Position numbers and translations under genes: made by a program. A stretch of DNA of 64,000 nucleotides from Alphaproteobacteria bacterium (lineage in GTDB: Bacteria; Pseudomonadota; Alphaproteobacteria; Sphingomonadales; Kordiimonadaceae): NCBI GenBank assembly GCA_006226495.1, contig SBGU01000053.1, positions 1 through 64,000 of the forward strand, given 5' to 3'. The notes under the pieces were generated by a model. The model was not told the origin of the DNA. It did not search any database and saw only the letters and a list, made by a program, of their open reading frames with translations. Position 1 is the first letter of the stretch. Each line of letters starts with the position of its first letter. Of this stretch, positions 8,165 to 16,264 are shown one piece after another.

Positions 8165-8725
8165 ATGTCAACGCCATATATCGGGGAGGTGAAGGCCTTC
8201 CCATACAACTTTGTGCCGCAAGGCTGGCTGCCATGCGATGGCACCGTTTACAATTATCAGAAAAGGACCGAACTGGGAGACCTCTATGCGGTTCTCGGTA
8301 ATCTGTATGGCGGTATGGCCAGCGCCTATACTTTCGGCGTACCGAATCTGAACGGCCGGTCGCCGACCGGTGGCGCCCAGAGCAAGAGCGGCAATACTGT
8401 CGGGGTCGGCATCAGTGGCGGCACGGATGGCAACATCCTGACCGGGGTGCCCCAGCACAACCACCTCTTTACCCTTGCGTCTGCGGTCGGCAATCAGCCC
8501 AGTGCGGCCGGCAACATGGTCGCCACCAGCATCGGGCCGAGCGGTTCCTATTTCTACGCGCAAACTGCCAGCGGTACGCTGTCTGACAAAATGATCGGGA
8601 CAGTGGGGCCAGCCAACCCGGTGCCCGTGGAGAATATGCAACCCTTCATGGCGTTCAATTTCTATATTGCCTATGTCGGCTACTTTCCGCCGCATGCCAA
8701 TTCGGAAAAGGGAGACGGGAAATGA
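8165..8725 (+). CDS. Phage tail collar domain protein 1 (Mdp-like)
   Basis: A 186-residue tail-collar-fold protein. The N-terminal half has the family signature: YIGEVKAFPYN, GWLPCDGT near residue 20, then LGNLYGG and the F-x-x-P-N-L strand before RSPTG. The end carries NMQPFMAFNFYIAYVG, the conserved P-F-x-x-x-N-x-x-I closing motif. Such proteins resemble the collar region of phage short-tail fibres and the microcystin-dependent protein MdpB. There is no signal peptide and no other phage gene nearby. It is first of three tandem paralogues; the next gene starts by ATGA overlap, so they are probably translated together. Confidence 0.88.
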   Translation: MSTPYIGEVKAFPYNFVPQGWLPCDGTVYNYQKRTELGDLYAVLGNLYGGMASAYTFGVPNLNGRSPTGGAQSKSGNTVGVGISGGTDGNILTGVPQHNHLFTLASAVGNQPSAAGNMVATSIGPSGSYFYAQTASGTLSDKMIGTVGPANPVPVENMQPFMAFNFYIAYVGYFPPHANSEKGDGK

Positions 8726-9270
8726 CGGTTTTTCCACAATTCGATGTCTATGTTGGCGATATTCGGCCGGTCAGCTTCTCCTTTGCGCCACCGGGCTGGG
8801 CCCTGTGCCAGGGGCAGACCTTGGCGATCAAGAGTAACGAGGAGCTTTTCAGCGTCATTGGCACCACCTATGGCGGCGATGGCATCACCACCTTTTGTCT
8901 GCCCAATTTGTGCAGCCGTGCCATGGTGGCGACCGGTCCGACGACAGGTGTAAAGGGCGCGATCAATTACACGCTTGGTGAAACCGGCGGTGAAGAGGTG
9001 AATGTTCTCGGGCCGGAAAATCTTCCGGCGCACAGCCACAAGGTGTCCTCTGGCACCGACCTGCCGCCGCAACCGGGTCCACATCCCTATTTTGGCCCGG
9101 TGGTTGCGCAGGGCATGATGTCCTATGCGGATGATAGCCAGACGCCGACGATGCTGGACCCGGACACATTGTCGTCGACAGGTGCCGGCCTTGGGGTGGC
9201 CAACATTCAACCGTATCTTGTCATAAACTATATCATTGCCGTGGTTGGGCTTTTCCCACACAGGGGCTAG
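8722..9270 (+). CDS. Phage tail collar domain protein 2 (Mdp-like)
   Basis: A 182-residue paralogue of its neighbours. Landmarks are VYVGDIRPVSFSFAPPGW near residue 9, ALCQGQTLAI (the C-D-G-T position reads C-Q-G-Q), GTTYGGDGITTFCLPNL near residue 50, then LPAHSHKV near residue 107, the collar His motif, and NIQPYLVINYIIAVVG at the end. It starts within the stop codon of collar protein 1 (ATGA) and is followed 9 nt later by collar protein 3. The changed C-Q-G-Q and a distinct middle loop suggest a different role in a shared assembly, perhaps one chain of a mixed fibre. Confidence 0.88.
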   Translation: MTVFPQFDVYVGDIRPVSFSFAPPGWALCQGQTLAIKSNEELFSVIGTTYGGDGITTFCLPNLCSRAMVATGPTTGVKGAINYTLGETGGEEVNVLGPENLPAHSHKVSSGTDLPPQPGPHPYFGPVVAQGMMSYADDSQTPTMLDPDTLSSTGAGLGVANIQPYLVINYIIAVVGLFPHRG

Positions 9271-9279
9271 GAGGACAGA

Positions 9280-9858
9280 ATGAGTGAAGCATTTCTGGGA
9301 GAAATCCGGCTGTTTGCGGGAAATTATGTTCCGGATCAATGGCATATCTGCGACGGCACCATATTCAATGTCAATGACAATATGCCGCTGTTCGGCTTGC
9401 TTGGCGCCATCTATGGCGGCAATGGCCATACGACATTTGCCTTGCCCGATCTGCGCTACAAACTGCCGATTCAGTATGGCAAGGGGCTCGGCCTCAGCCT
9501 CTATCAGATCGGGCAGACCGGAGGCGGTGTCACCAAGACGTTCGATATCAAACACATGCCCGCACATACCCACCCTGTGGTCACCGCGAATGTGAATGCG
9601 ACGGCCCTCAATCCCGATGACGGGCAGTTGCTGGCCATCGCCTATGCCTCATCGGGCCCGCCGGCGCAGCGTCGGAAAAACATGTATTATCAGGACAATT
9701 CGATTGTCGGCCATATGTACATGGCGTCCGATGCTGTGCAGGAAACCGGGGGTGGACCGCAAGAGGTCGAGAATACCCAGCCGTTCCTGACCCTGAATTA
9801 CATCATCTGTGTCGGCAAACCCGACAACCAGACTATCTTCTATCCCCAGCGCCAGTGA
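9280..9858 (+). CDS. Phage tail collar domain protein 3 (Mdp-like)
   Basis: A 192-residue collar-fold paralogue with FLGEIRLFAGNYVPDQW, HICDGTIF near residue 24, GAIYGGNGHTTFALPDLR near residue 46, MPAHTHPV near residue 96 and NTQPFLTLNYIICVG near the C-terminus. The start follows a perfect AGGAGG-type site (TAGGAGGACAG). It is last of the trio and is followed by a strong terminator, so the three genes form one transcription unit. Function is not established for chromosomal members outside phages; a secreted or surface fibre-like protein is a guess. Confidence 0.88.
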   Translation: MSEAFLGEIRLFAGNYVPDQWHICDGTIFNVNDNMPLFGLLGAIYGGNGHTTFALPDLRYKLPIQYGKGLGLSLYQIGQTGGGVTKTFDIKHMPAHTHPVVTANVNATALNPDDGQLLAIAYASSGPPAQRRKNMYYQDNSIVGHMYMASDAVQETGGGPQEVENTQPFLTLNYIICVGKPDNQTIFYPQRQ

Positions 9859-9887
9859 TCAGGGTATCTCTGTCGGCTGGCAAAGAG

Positions 9888-9921
9888 AAAAAAAGGCGCC
9901 CCTTGAGGCGCCTTTTTGTTT
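9888..9921. terminator. Bidirectional intrinsic terminator
   Basis: Stem AGGCGCC / GGCGCCT (9894-9900 with 9907-9913) flanked by an A run and a T run. It separates the tail-collar operon from the convergent purL gene and can act in both directions. Confidence 0.88.
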
Positions 9922-9942
9922 GATCGGCTCTGGCTGCCCGGC

Positions 9943-12138
9943 TTATTCAGCGGCGTTCATATAGTTCGGGAACCAGCCCTGGTGGGCGGCTTTGAGGTCG
10001 CTCATGGCCAGGTCGATGGCGCCGTCGTTCACGCGCAAGCGCTCGCCGCCGGTGGTGCCCAGCATGGTGACCGGGATGCCGGCGTCGCGGGCTTCCTGGC
10101 GGATGGTGGTGGCCAGTTCGGCGTCCACGGCGATCAGGTAGCGGGCCTGGGTTTCGCTGAACAATTGCACATGCAGGGGCAGTTCGTCGCCCACACTGAT
10201 GCTGGCCCCCATGCCGCCCGCGATGGCCATGTCGGCCAGCGCCGCGATCAGGCCGCCGTCACTGAGGTCGTGACAGGTGGTAACCTGGCCGTTTTCGATG
10301 AGCGCGCGCACAAAGTCACCATTGCGACGTTCGACCATCAGGTCCACCAGCGGCGGCAGGCCCTTGTCCTCGCCCAGGATTTCCTTCTGGTAGAGGCTGG
10401 CGCCCAGTTCGTTTTTGGTTTCGCCGATCATCAGGATCATGTCGCCCGCGCGGTCGAAACCGATGGTGGCCATACGGTCGATATCGGCCATCACACCGAC
10501 GCCGCCGATGGCGGGGGTCGGCAGGATGCCCTTGCCGTTGGTTTCGTTATAGAGGGACACGTTGCCGGACACGATCGGGTAATCGAGCGTGCGGCAGGCT
10601 TCGCCCATGCCCTCGAGGCAGCCGACAAACTGGCCCATGATTTCCGGGCGTTCGGGGTTGCCGAAGTTCAGGCAGTTGGTGATCGCGAGCGGCAGGGCAC
10701 CGACGGCGGTGATATTGCGCCAGGTTTCCGCCACCGCCTGTTTGCCGCCTTCAACCGGGTCGGCATAGCAGTAGCGCGGGGTCACGTCGGTCGAGATGGC
10801 GAGGCCCTTCATGGTGCCATGTATGCGCACCACAGCGGCATCGCCGCCCGGGCGCTGGATGGTGTCGCCCATGACCATATGGTCATACTGTTCCCAGATC
10901 CAGCGGCGCGAGCACAGGTTCGGGCCCCCCACCAGGTCCATCACGGCCTTACCCAGGTCAGCCGGGGCCGCCACATCAACCGCGTCGCGCTTCGGCGTCG
11001 GTTTGGACGGGCGGTCATACTGGGGGGCGTCCTCGACCAGGCTGTCGATCGGCAGGTCGCCCACCACTTCGCCCTTGAACTTCAGGGTCAGCTTGCCGGT
11101 GGTGGTGATATGGCCGATGACCGCGAAATCCAGCTCCCATTTTTCGAAGATGGCCTTGGCCATGTCTTCGCGGCCCGGTTTCAGGACCATGAGCATGCGC
11201 TCCTGGCTTTCCGACAGGCACATTTCATAGGGGGTCATGTTGGCTTCGCGCTGCGGCACATGGTCGAGGATCAGCTCGAAGCCGACACCGCCCTTGGACG
11301 CCATTTCCACCGACGAGGAGGTGAGGCCGGCGGCGCCCATGTCCTGAATCGCGACGATGGCATCGGTCGCCATCAGCTCGAGGCAGGCCTCGATCAGCAG
11401 TTTTTCGGTGAAGGGATCGCCCACCTGCACGGTCGGGCGTTTTTCTTCACTGTCTTCGGTGAATTCGGCCGACGCCATGGTGGCGCCGTGAATGCCGTCG
11501 CGCCCGGTTTTGGAGCCAACATAAACCACCGGGTTGCCGACACCGGCAGCGGCGGAATAGAAGATCTTGTCGGTGTCCGCCAGGCCCACGGTCATGGCGT
11601 TCACAAGGATGTTGCCATTGTAGGACGCATCGAAATTGGTTTCGCCGCCCACGGTGGGCACACCCACGCAGTTGCCGTAACCACCGATGCCGGCCACAAC
11701 ACCGGCCACCAGGTGGCGGGTTTTCGGATGGTCGGGTTCACCGAAACGCAGCGCGTTCATGTTGGCCACCGGGCGTGCGCCCATGGTGAACACGTCGCGC
11801 AAAATGCCGCCAACACCCGTTGCCGCGCCCTGGTAGGGCTCGATATACGAGGGGTGGTTATGGCTTTCCATCTTGAAGATAGCGGCCTGGCCGTCGCCAA
11901 TGTCGATAACACCGGCGTTCTCGCCCGGACCCTGGATAACCCAGGGCGCCTTGGTCGGCAGTTTCTTCAGATGGATGCGCGAGGATTTGTAGGAACAGTG
12001 TTCCGACCACATGACGCTGTAGATACCAAGTTCGGTGATCGTGGGCGTGCGGCCAAGCGCCTTGAGGATGCGGTCATATTCCGCGGTCGTCAGGCCATGT
12101 TCCTTCACGAGTTCAGGGGTAATCTGGATATCGGTCAT
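9943..12138 (-). CDS. purL: Phosphoribosylformylglycinamidine synthase subunit PurL
   Basis: A 731-residue small-type PurL, the ATP-dependent synthetase subunit that converts FGAR to FGAM in step 4 of purine synthesis. It receives ammonia from PurQ, with PurS as bridging subunit. Diagnostic pieces are [14 protein letters not shown] near residue 45, [21 protein letters not shown] near residue 76, the [19 protein letters not shown]-grasp-like region near residue 263 and [10 protein letters not shown]. Length fits the PurLQS system rather than the fused large PurL. It is the last gene of purC-purS-purQ-purL, 14 nt after purQ. Confidence 0.97.
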   Translation of the reverse strand: MTDIQITPELVKEHGLTTAEYDRILKALGRTPTITELGIYSVMWSEHCSYKSSRIHLKKLPTKAPWVIQGPGENAGVIDIGDGQAAIFKMESHNHPSYIEPYQGAATGVGGILRDVFTMGARPVANMNALRFGEPDHPKTRHLVAGVVAGIGGYGNCVGVPTVGGETNFDASYNGNILVNAMTVGLADTDKIFYSAAAGVGNPVVYVGSKTGRDGIHGATMASAEFTEDSEEKRPTVQVGDPFTEKLLIEACLELMATDAIVAIQDMGAAGLTSSSVEMASKGGVGFELILDHVPQREANMTPYEMCLSESQERMLMVLKPGREDMAKAIFEKWELDFAVIGHITTTGKLTLKFKGEVVGDLPIDSLVEDAPQYDRPSKPTPKRDAVDVAAPADLGKAVMDLVGGPNLCSRRWIWEQYDHMVMGDTIQRPGGDAAVVRIHGTMKGLAISTDVTPRYCYADPVEGGKQAVAETWRNITAVGALPLAITNCLNFGNPERPEIMGQFVGCLEGMGEACRTLDYPIVSGNVSLYNETNGKGILPTPAIGGVGVMADIDRMATIGFDRAGDMILMIGETKNELGASLYQKEILGEDKGLPPLVDLMVERRNGDFVRALIENGQVTTCHDLSDGGLIAALADMAIAGGMGASISVGDELPLHVQLFSETQARYLIAVDAELATTIRQEARDAGIPVTMLGTTGGERLRVNDGAIDLAMSDLKAAHQGWFPNYMNAAE

Positions 12139-12152
12139 AATTCTGCTCCCCC

Positions 12153-12815
12153 TCAGCCCAGCGTATGCAATACGGATTCGAACAGCACGCGGCCATCAGT
12201 GCCGCCAAGCGCCGGTTCGATCATGCGTTCGGGGTGGGGCATCATGCCAAGCACGTTGCCTTTCTCGTTCAGGATGCCGGCGATGCGGCGCTGGGCGCCG
12301 TTGACGTCATCGTTATAGCGGAAGGCAACCTGGCCTTCGCCTTCAAGACGGTCGAGCGTGTCGGCGTCCGCAAAATAGTTGCCGTCATGGTGCGCGACCG
12401 GGATCGTGACCGTGGTGCCGGCTTCATAATTGCGGGTGAACATGCTGTCGCCGTTCTCGACCGTCATTTCGACGTCGCGGCAAACGAAGTGCAGGTTGGC
12501 GTTGCGCATCAAGGCACCCGGCAACAGTCCGGCTTCGGTGAGGATCTGGAAGCCGTTGCACACACCCAGGGTCGGAACCCCGGCGTTTGCGCGTTTGATG
12601 ACTTCCTTCATCACATGGCTGCGGGCAGACATGGCGCCGCAGCGCAGATAGTCGCCATAGGAAAAACCGCCCGGCAGCGCGATGAAATCGACTTCAGGGA
12701 AGTCATATTCCTGGTGCCAGACCATGACCGGCTTCTGCCCCGTGATCTTCTCAAGGGCGACAGCCATATCCCGGTCGCAGTTCGAACCGGGAAAGACAAT
12801 AACGGCGGATTTCAT
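12153..12815 (-). CDS. purQ: Phosphoribosylformylglycinamidine synthase subunit PurQ
   Basis: A 220-residue class I glutamine amidotransferase that supplies ammonia to PurL. It begins [17 protein letters not shown], and shows the nucleophile region [22 protein letters not shown] (Cys near residue 86) and the catalytic HPERM near the C-terminus ([15 protein letters not shown]). The gene starts 6 nt after purS and is followed by purL, the normal alphaproteobacterial order. Cytoplasmic. Confidence 0.97.
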   Translation of the reverse strand: MKSAVIVFPGSNCDRDMAVALEKITGQKPVMVWHQEYDFPEVDFIALPGGFSYGDYLRCGAMSARSHVMKEVIKRANAGVPTLGVCNGFQILTEAGLLPGALMRNANLHFVCRDVEMTVENGDSMFTRNYEAGTTVTIPVAHHDGNYFADADTLDRLEGEGQVAFRYNDDVNGAQRRIAGILNEKGNVLGMMPHPERMIEPALGGTDGRVLFESVLHTLG

Positions 12816-12821
12816 GGGCCG

Positions 12822-13061
12822 TTACTCCAGCTCGATGCTGTAGTTTTCGATCACCGTGTTGGCGAGCAGTTTCTTGCACATTTCGTCCACTTCGGCCTCG
12901 GCCTTGGCGCGGTCGGAATGCTGGAGGTCAAGCTCGATATATTTGCCCTGGCGGGCCGCATCGACACCGCCGAAGCCCATGTTGCCGAGCGCATGCTCGA
13001 TCGCCTTGCCTTGCGGGTCGAGAACACCGTTTTTAAGGGTGATATGAATGCGGGCTTTCAT
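12822..13061 (-). CDS. purS: Phosphoribosylformylglycinamidine synthase subunit PurS
   Basis: A 79-residue PurS, the small dimeric subunit that joins PurQ to PurL in the FGAM synthase complex. The start at 13061 (MKARIHITLKNGVLDPQGKAIEHAL) is set by homology and lies 4 nt after the purC stop. The conserved VLDPQG...AL and IELDL pieces are present and the length is exactly typical. Confidence 0.95.
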   Translation of the reverse strand: MKARIHITLKNGVLDPQGKAIEHALGNMGFGGVDAARQGKYIELDLQHSDRAKAEAEVDEMCKKLLANTVIENYSIELE

Positions 13062-13065
13062 CGGG

Positions 13066-13833
13066 CTATTTTCCTTTGTTCTGGTGGTCGGCGAATTCGG
13101 TGATGTCGGCGTTCGGCAGGATGCCCAGACGGCGCGCGACTTCCTTGTAGGCTTCCATCTCGCCACCCAGATCGCGGCGGAAACGGTCCTTGTCCAGCTT
13201 TTCGCCGGTTTTCATGTCCCACAGGCGGCAGCCATCGGGGCTGATCTCGTCAGCCAGCACGGTCATGACATCGTCGCCTTCATACAGGCGGCCGAATTCC
13301 AGCTTGAAGTCCACCAGCTTGATGCCGATGCCGGCAAACAGGCCCGACATGAAGTCGTTGACGCGCAGTGCATAATGGGTGATGTCCTCGAGCTCTTCCG
13401 GGGTGGCCCAGCCGAAGGTCAGGATATGTTCTTCGGCGATCAGCGGGTCGCCCAGCTCGTCCGACTTGTAGCAGAATTCGATCAGCGGGTTCGGCAGGAT
13501 CGTGCCTTCCTCGATGCCGAGGCGGGACGACAGGCCACCGGCGGCCACGTTGCGCACGATCACTTCAACCGGGATGATCTCCACGGCCTTGACCAGTTGC
13601 TCGCGCATCGACAGGCGTTCGATGAAATGGGTCGGAATGCCGATATCGCCAAGCGCCTTGAAGATATATTCCGAGATATGGTTGTTGACCACGCCCTTGC
13701 CGGCGAGGGTGCCCTTTTTCTGGGCGTTGAAAGCGGTGGCATCGTCCTTGAAATACTGGATGATGGTGCCGGGTTCGGGGCCTTCGAACAATACTTTGGC
13801 CTTGCCTTCGTAAATCTTGTTACGGCGGGACAT
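13066..13833 (-). CDS. purC: SAICAR synthetase
   Basis: A 255-residue phosphoribosylaminoimidazole-succinocarboxamide synthase, which joins aspartate to CAIR with ATP. The start at 13833 follows AAGGAG and gives the usual N-terminus [16 protein letters not shown] (the KxYEGKAK phosphate loop); the 33 codons upstream look non-coding. Later motifs are [18 protein letters not shown] and [10 protein letters not shown], both standard. It is first of the operon and transcribed divergently from the zeta subunit gene. Confidence 0.97.
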   Translation of the reverse strand: MSRRNKIYEGKAKVLFEGPEPGTIIQYFKDDATAFNAQKKGTLAGKGVVNNHISEYIFKALGDIGIPTHFIERLSMREQLVKAVEIIPVEVIVRNVAAGGLSSRLGIEEGTILPNPLIEFCYKSDELGDPLIAEEHILTFGWATPEELEDITHYALRVNDFMSGLFAGIGIKLVDFKLEFGRLYEGDDVMTVLADEISPDGCRLWDMKTGEKLDKDRFRRDLGGEMEAYKEVARRLGILPNADITEFADHQNKGK

Positions 13834-14043
13834 TCGGTGCCTGCTCCTTGGCTTGGAGGGGTGATGGGGTTGCGCGGGCGCGAACATAGCGGAAGAGGGT
13901 GCCGCCCACAATCTTTCTGTCATATTTTGCAATAAGATTTGGCATTGTTCGGCAAATGCGCATAGAAATTGCCAGCGTTGCCGAAATGGCTATGATATTC
14001 AGGTGGCTCGCCACAACAGACTCGGACAGGAGGTAAGAGTAGC

Positions 14044-14367
14044 ATGACAACGTTTGATGACCGCGAAAAGGTATTCGAAGGCAAATTTGCCCATGACGCG
14101 GAACTGATGTTCAAGGCGCGCGCGCGCCGCAACCGCCTGTTCGGCGAATGGCTGGCCGGCGAGTTCGGCCTCTCGGGCGACGAGGTGAAAGCCTATGCCG
14201 CCGAGGTGGTGAAATCCGACCTTGAAGAAGAAGGCGATGCCGACGTTCTGCGGAAGGTCGTGGCCGACTGCCAGGCGCGCGGTGTGGACCTGTCCGAACA
14301 CCGACTCGAAAAGCACCTCCTGAGCTTCATGGACGAAGCCATGCGCCAGATCATGGCGCAAAGCTGA
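14044..14367 (+). CDS. F1-ATPase inhibitor zeta subunit (DUF1476)
   Basis: A 107-residue DUF1476 protein. It starts MTTFDDREKVFEGKFAHDAELMFKA, the family's hallmark N-terminus, and is all-helical to its end. In Paracoccus and relatives this protein binds F1 and blocks ATP hydrolysis by the ATP synthase, its N-terminal segment acting as the inhibitory part. It lies divergent from purC, a common arrangement in alphaproteobacteria. The start follows AGGAGGTAAGAG and the gene ends near a strong terminator. Confidence 0.93.
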   Translation: MTTFDDREKVFEGKFAHDAELMFKARARRNRLFGEWLAGEFGLSGDEVKAYAAEVVKSDLEEEGDADVLRKVVADCQARGVDLSEHRLEKHLLSFMDEAMRQIMAQS

Positions 14368-14427
14368 TCGTCTTCCGGTCAGGCGCCGCTTGCATCCCGA
14401 TAGGGACGGGCAGGCAGCCGAAAAGGA

Positions 14428-14454
14428 AACGGGGCCAGACGGCCCCGTTTTTTT
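14428..14454 (+). terminator. Intrinsic terminator
   Basis: Stem ACGGGGCC / GGCCCCGT with a 4-nt loop and seven T residues, downstream of the zeta subunit gene. In the other direction, after the PEP-CTERM gene, the T tract is weaker. Confidence 0.85.
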
Positions 14455-14480
14455 ATGGAATATGGTCAGGAAAGCGGCCT

Positions 14481-15164
14481 TCAGGCGCTTTTGGCTTCCT
14501 GGGGCGCGGTGCGGCGGCGCTTGCGGTCGCGGCGCGCCATCAATGCCAGGCCCGGCAACAGCAACAGGGCCGATGCGGGTTCCGGTACCGATGCAGGCGG
14601 GTTGCTCGGCGACGGGGTCTGCCCGCTGTTGGCAGAGACCAGCGAAAAACCTGTCGACTTGTTGCCCTGGTTGAAGTTGCTGTTCGAATAGCCGTAGCCG
14701 CCGCTTGGCAACAGCACATAGCTGTTGTTGTTCACGGTCAGATACAGGCCGATATAATAGGTGCCGGCGGTCGAGAAGAAGGTGCCGGAACCGGTGGCCA
14801 TGCTGACGTTGGTGCCATTGCTGGCACTGTTGGCGCCATAGGTGTTGGTGATCCAGGTCCAACTGTTGCCGTCCGTGCTGGCTTTCCAGCGCAGGGTGAA
14901 CTTCGACAGGCTCGAAAGATCACAGATCGAATAGCTCTGGCTCGGGTTGTTGGCGTTATAATAGGTCGATGCACAGGCATCGAGCTCGATAGTCTCGCCA
15001 AGCACCACGGGGTCGTAGCTGCCGGGGTCCGACGATACGTCCCAGTTCTGGGAATTGGAGGAGCCGCTGGTTGCACTGGCGGCACTCGACACCGCCATCA
15101 GGGCGGCGGTACACAAGGACAGTTTACTGACCAAACCACGTACAGACACAGTATTTGTCTCCAT
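14481..15164 (-). CDS. PEP-CTERM sorted surface protein, paralogue 1
   Basis: A 227-residue secreted protein. The start at 15164 is chosen because a signal peptide (KLSLCTAALMAVSSAASA) follows shortly after. The C-terminus is a textbook PEP-CTERM signal: VPEPASALLLLPGLALMA then a run of Arg/Lys, preceded by a Pro/Ser linker. Exosortase is expected to cleave at the motif. The middle domain has DPGSY, VVLGE, LDAC and SICDLS motifs, with two Cys that may form a disulfide, then GTYYIGLYLTVNN. Paralogues 2 and 3 share this unnamed domain. An extended -10 promoter lies upstream. No exosortase gene is in the window; the function is probably extracellular matrix or surface decoration. Confidence 0.85.
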   Translation of the reverse strand: METNTVSVRGLVSKLSLCTAALMAVSSAASATSGSSNSQNWDVSSDPGSYDPVVLGETIELDACASTYYNANNPSQSYSICDLSSLSKFTLRWKASTDGNSWTWITNTYGANSASNGTNVSMATGSGTFFSTAGTYYIGLYLTVNNNSYVLLPSGGYGYSNSNFNQGNKSTGFSLVSANSGQTPSPSNPPASVPEPASALLLLPGLALMARRDRKRRRTAPQEAKSA

Positions 15165-15216
15165 GGCGACTTGCTGTAACCGGCCTTCCGGACAGAATTC
15201 GCCCATAATTGATGCC

Positions 15217-15225
15217 ATTATATCA
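15217..15225 (-). promoter_or_regulatory. Extended -10 promoter of PEP-CTERM paralogue 1
   Basis: On the minus strand the sequence reads TGATATAAT, a perfect TGn-TATAAT extended -10 element, about 53 bp before the start codon. No good -35 is needed or seen. Confidence 0.55.
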
Positions 15226-15315
15226 TCGCAATTATTAAAAATCTCATAAAATGTGGCGGTGAAAAATATAGCCGGAACAGGCGACTAGGGGACGGTTTTG
15301 CCATATTGATGCCGC

Positions 15316-15341
15316 AAATAAAAAGGGCCCCGGCGGGCCCT
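15316..15341 (-). terminator. Intrinsic terminator of PEP-CTERM paralogue 2
   Basis: On the minus strand AGGGCCC / GGGCCCT stem with a 4-nt loop followed by TTTTTATTT, 27 nt after the stop codon. It separates paralogue 2 from paralogue 1, so the two are transcribed separately. Confidence 0.82.
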
Positions 15342-15367
15342 GATCCTTGTTGTTTTCTGTGTGGCCT

Positions 15368-16015
15368 TCAGGCGGCCTGTTGCCGGCCCCGGCGGCGGCG
15401 TTCGCGCCGGGCGATGAAGGCAAGGCCCGGCAGCAGCAGCAGCGCAGACGCGGGCTCCGGCACAGAGGGCGGAACGGGCGAGGGTTCGGGGCTGCCGGCC
15501 ACAAATGTTGCGCTGGTATAATAACCGGACACGTTGCCGCTGTCGCTGTAGGTATAGACCGAACCACCGGGCGTGCTGATCCACTTGCCGTTATTTACGG
15601 TCACGACCAGGCCGATATAATAGGTGCCGGCGCTGCTGAAATAGCTGCCGGAGCCCGACGCGACACTGACACTGAGGCCATTGCCGGTATTGCTGCCGGA
15701 ATAGGTGGCCGGCGAGGTAATGTAGGTCCAGTTGTAGGCGTCGGTGGATGCGACCCAGGTGATGGTGAACTGGCTCAGGCTTGACAACTGGCACAGCGAA
15801 TAGCTTGAGTTGCCGCCATAAAAGGTCGAGCCGCAGGCATCAAGCTCAATATCGTCGCCCAGAACAATCGGATCGCTATAGTTGCCGGGGTCGGCATCTA
15901 CGTCCCAGTCGCTGCCATGCGCAAACGCGGCCGTGCTGAGCACAACCGACAACGCGCCAGCGAATACTGCAGACGTGATTTTGGAAATGGTACGCAAAAG
16001 CACTTGGCCCTCCAT
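15368..16015 (-). CDS. PEP-CTERM sorted surface protein, paralogue 2
   Basis: A 215-residue secreted protein with signal peptide (residues about 8-32, ending STAAFA) and C-terminal PEP-CTERM sorting signal SVPEPASALLLLPGLAFIARR plus basic tail. The mature domain matches paralogue 1: DPGNY, IVLGDD, LDACGSTFY, SLCQLSSLSQFTITWVASTD, and GTYYIGLVVTVNNG. Both cysteines are kept. It is divergent from the first TPR lipoprotein gene across a 249-bp shared region and has its own promoter and terminator. Ser/Thr/Gly/Tyr content is high, as in exosortase substrates that are glycosylated. Confidence 0.86.
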   Translation of the reverse strand: MEGQVLLRTISKITSAVFAGALSVVLSTAAFAHGSDWDVDADPGNYSDPIVLGDDIELDACGSTFYGGNSSYSLCQLSSLSQFTITWVASTDAYNWTYITSPATYSGSNTGNGLSVSVASGSGSYFSSAGTYYIGLVVTVNNGKWISTPGGSVYTYSDSGNVSGYYTSATFVAGSPEPSPVPPSVPEPASALLLLPGLAFIARRERRRRGRQQAA

Positions 16016-16070
16016 TCAACATCAATGGCTAGGACGGCTGCCACGCGCCCCTTGAAGACCCCACATTTCC

Positions 16071-16099
16071 TTACTATCAAGGCGTGCCGAGGGGTACAA
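16071..16099 (-). promoter_or_regulatory. Putative sigma-70 promoter of PEP-CTERM paralogue 2
   Basis: On the minus strand TTGTAC (16094-16099) and TAGTAA (16071-16076) are separated by 17 bp. The start codon lies about 56 bp downstream. It is a moderate match to a housekeeping promoter. Confidence 0.4.
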
Positions 16100-16264
16100 G
16101 TCGTAAGTGCATAAAAATTGGCATTTTTTTTAAGATAAACTGGCCAATTGCGATATTTTTCCCTTATCGTTGCGTCGGGGGCAGGCTTGCCCGGCCAGCG
16201 TCGGACGGGTTCGATGAGAACCCGGGACCTGGCCGCCAGGGATCGATCGGGGATATCACGGCTT

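Noticed and set aside
8165-9858. Prophage or tailocin
   Set aside because: Only the three collar proteins are phage-like. No sheath, tube, baseplate, lysis or integration genes are in or near the segment.
9916-12318. An 800-codon plus-strand open frame
   Set aside because: It is antisense to purL, whose motifs are unmistakable. Its residue mix (many His, Gly, Arg) is typical of the antisense of a GC-rich gene.
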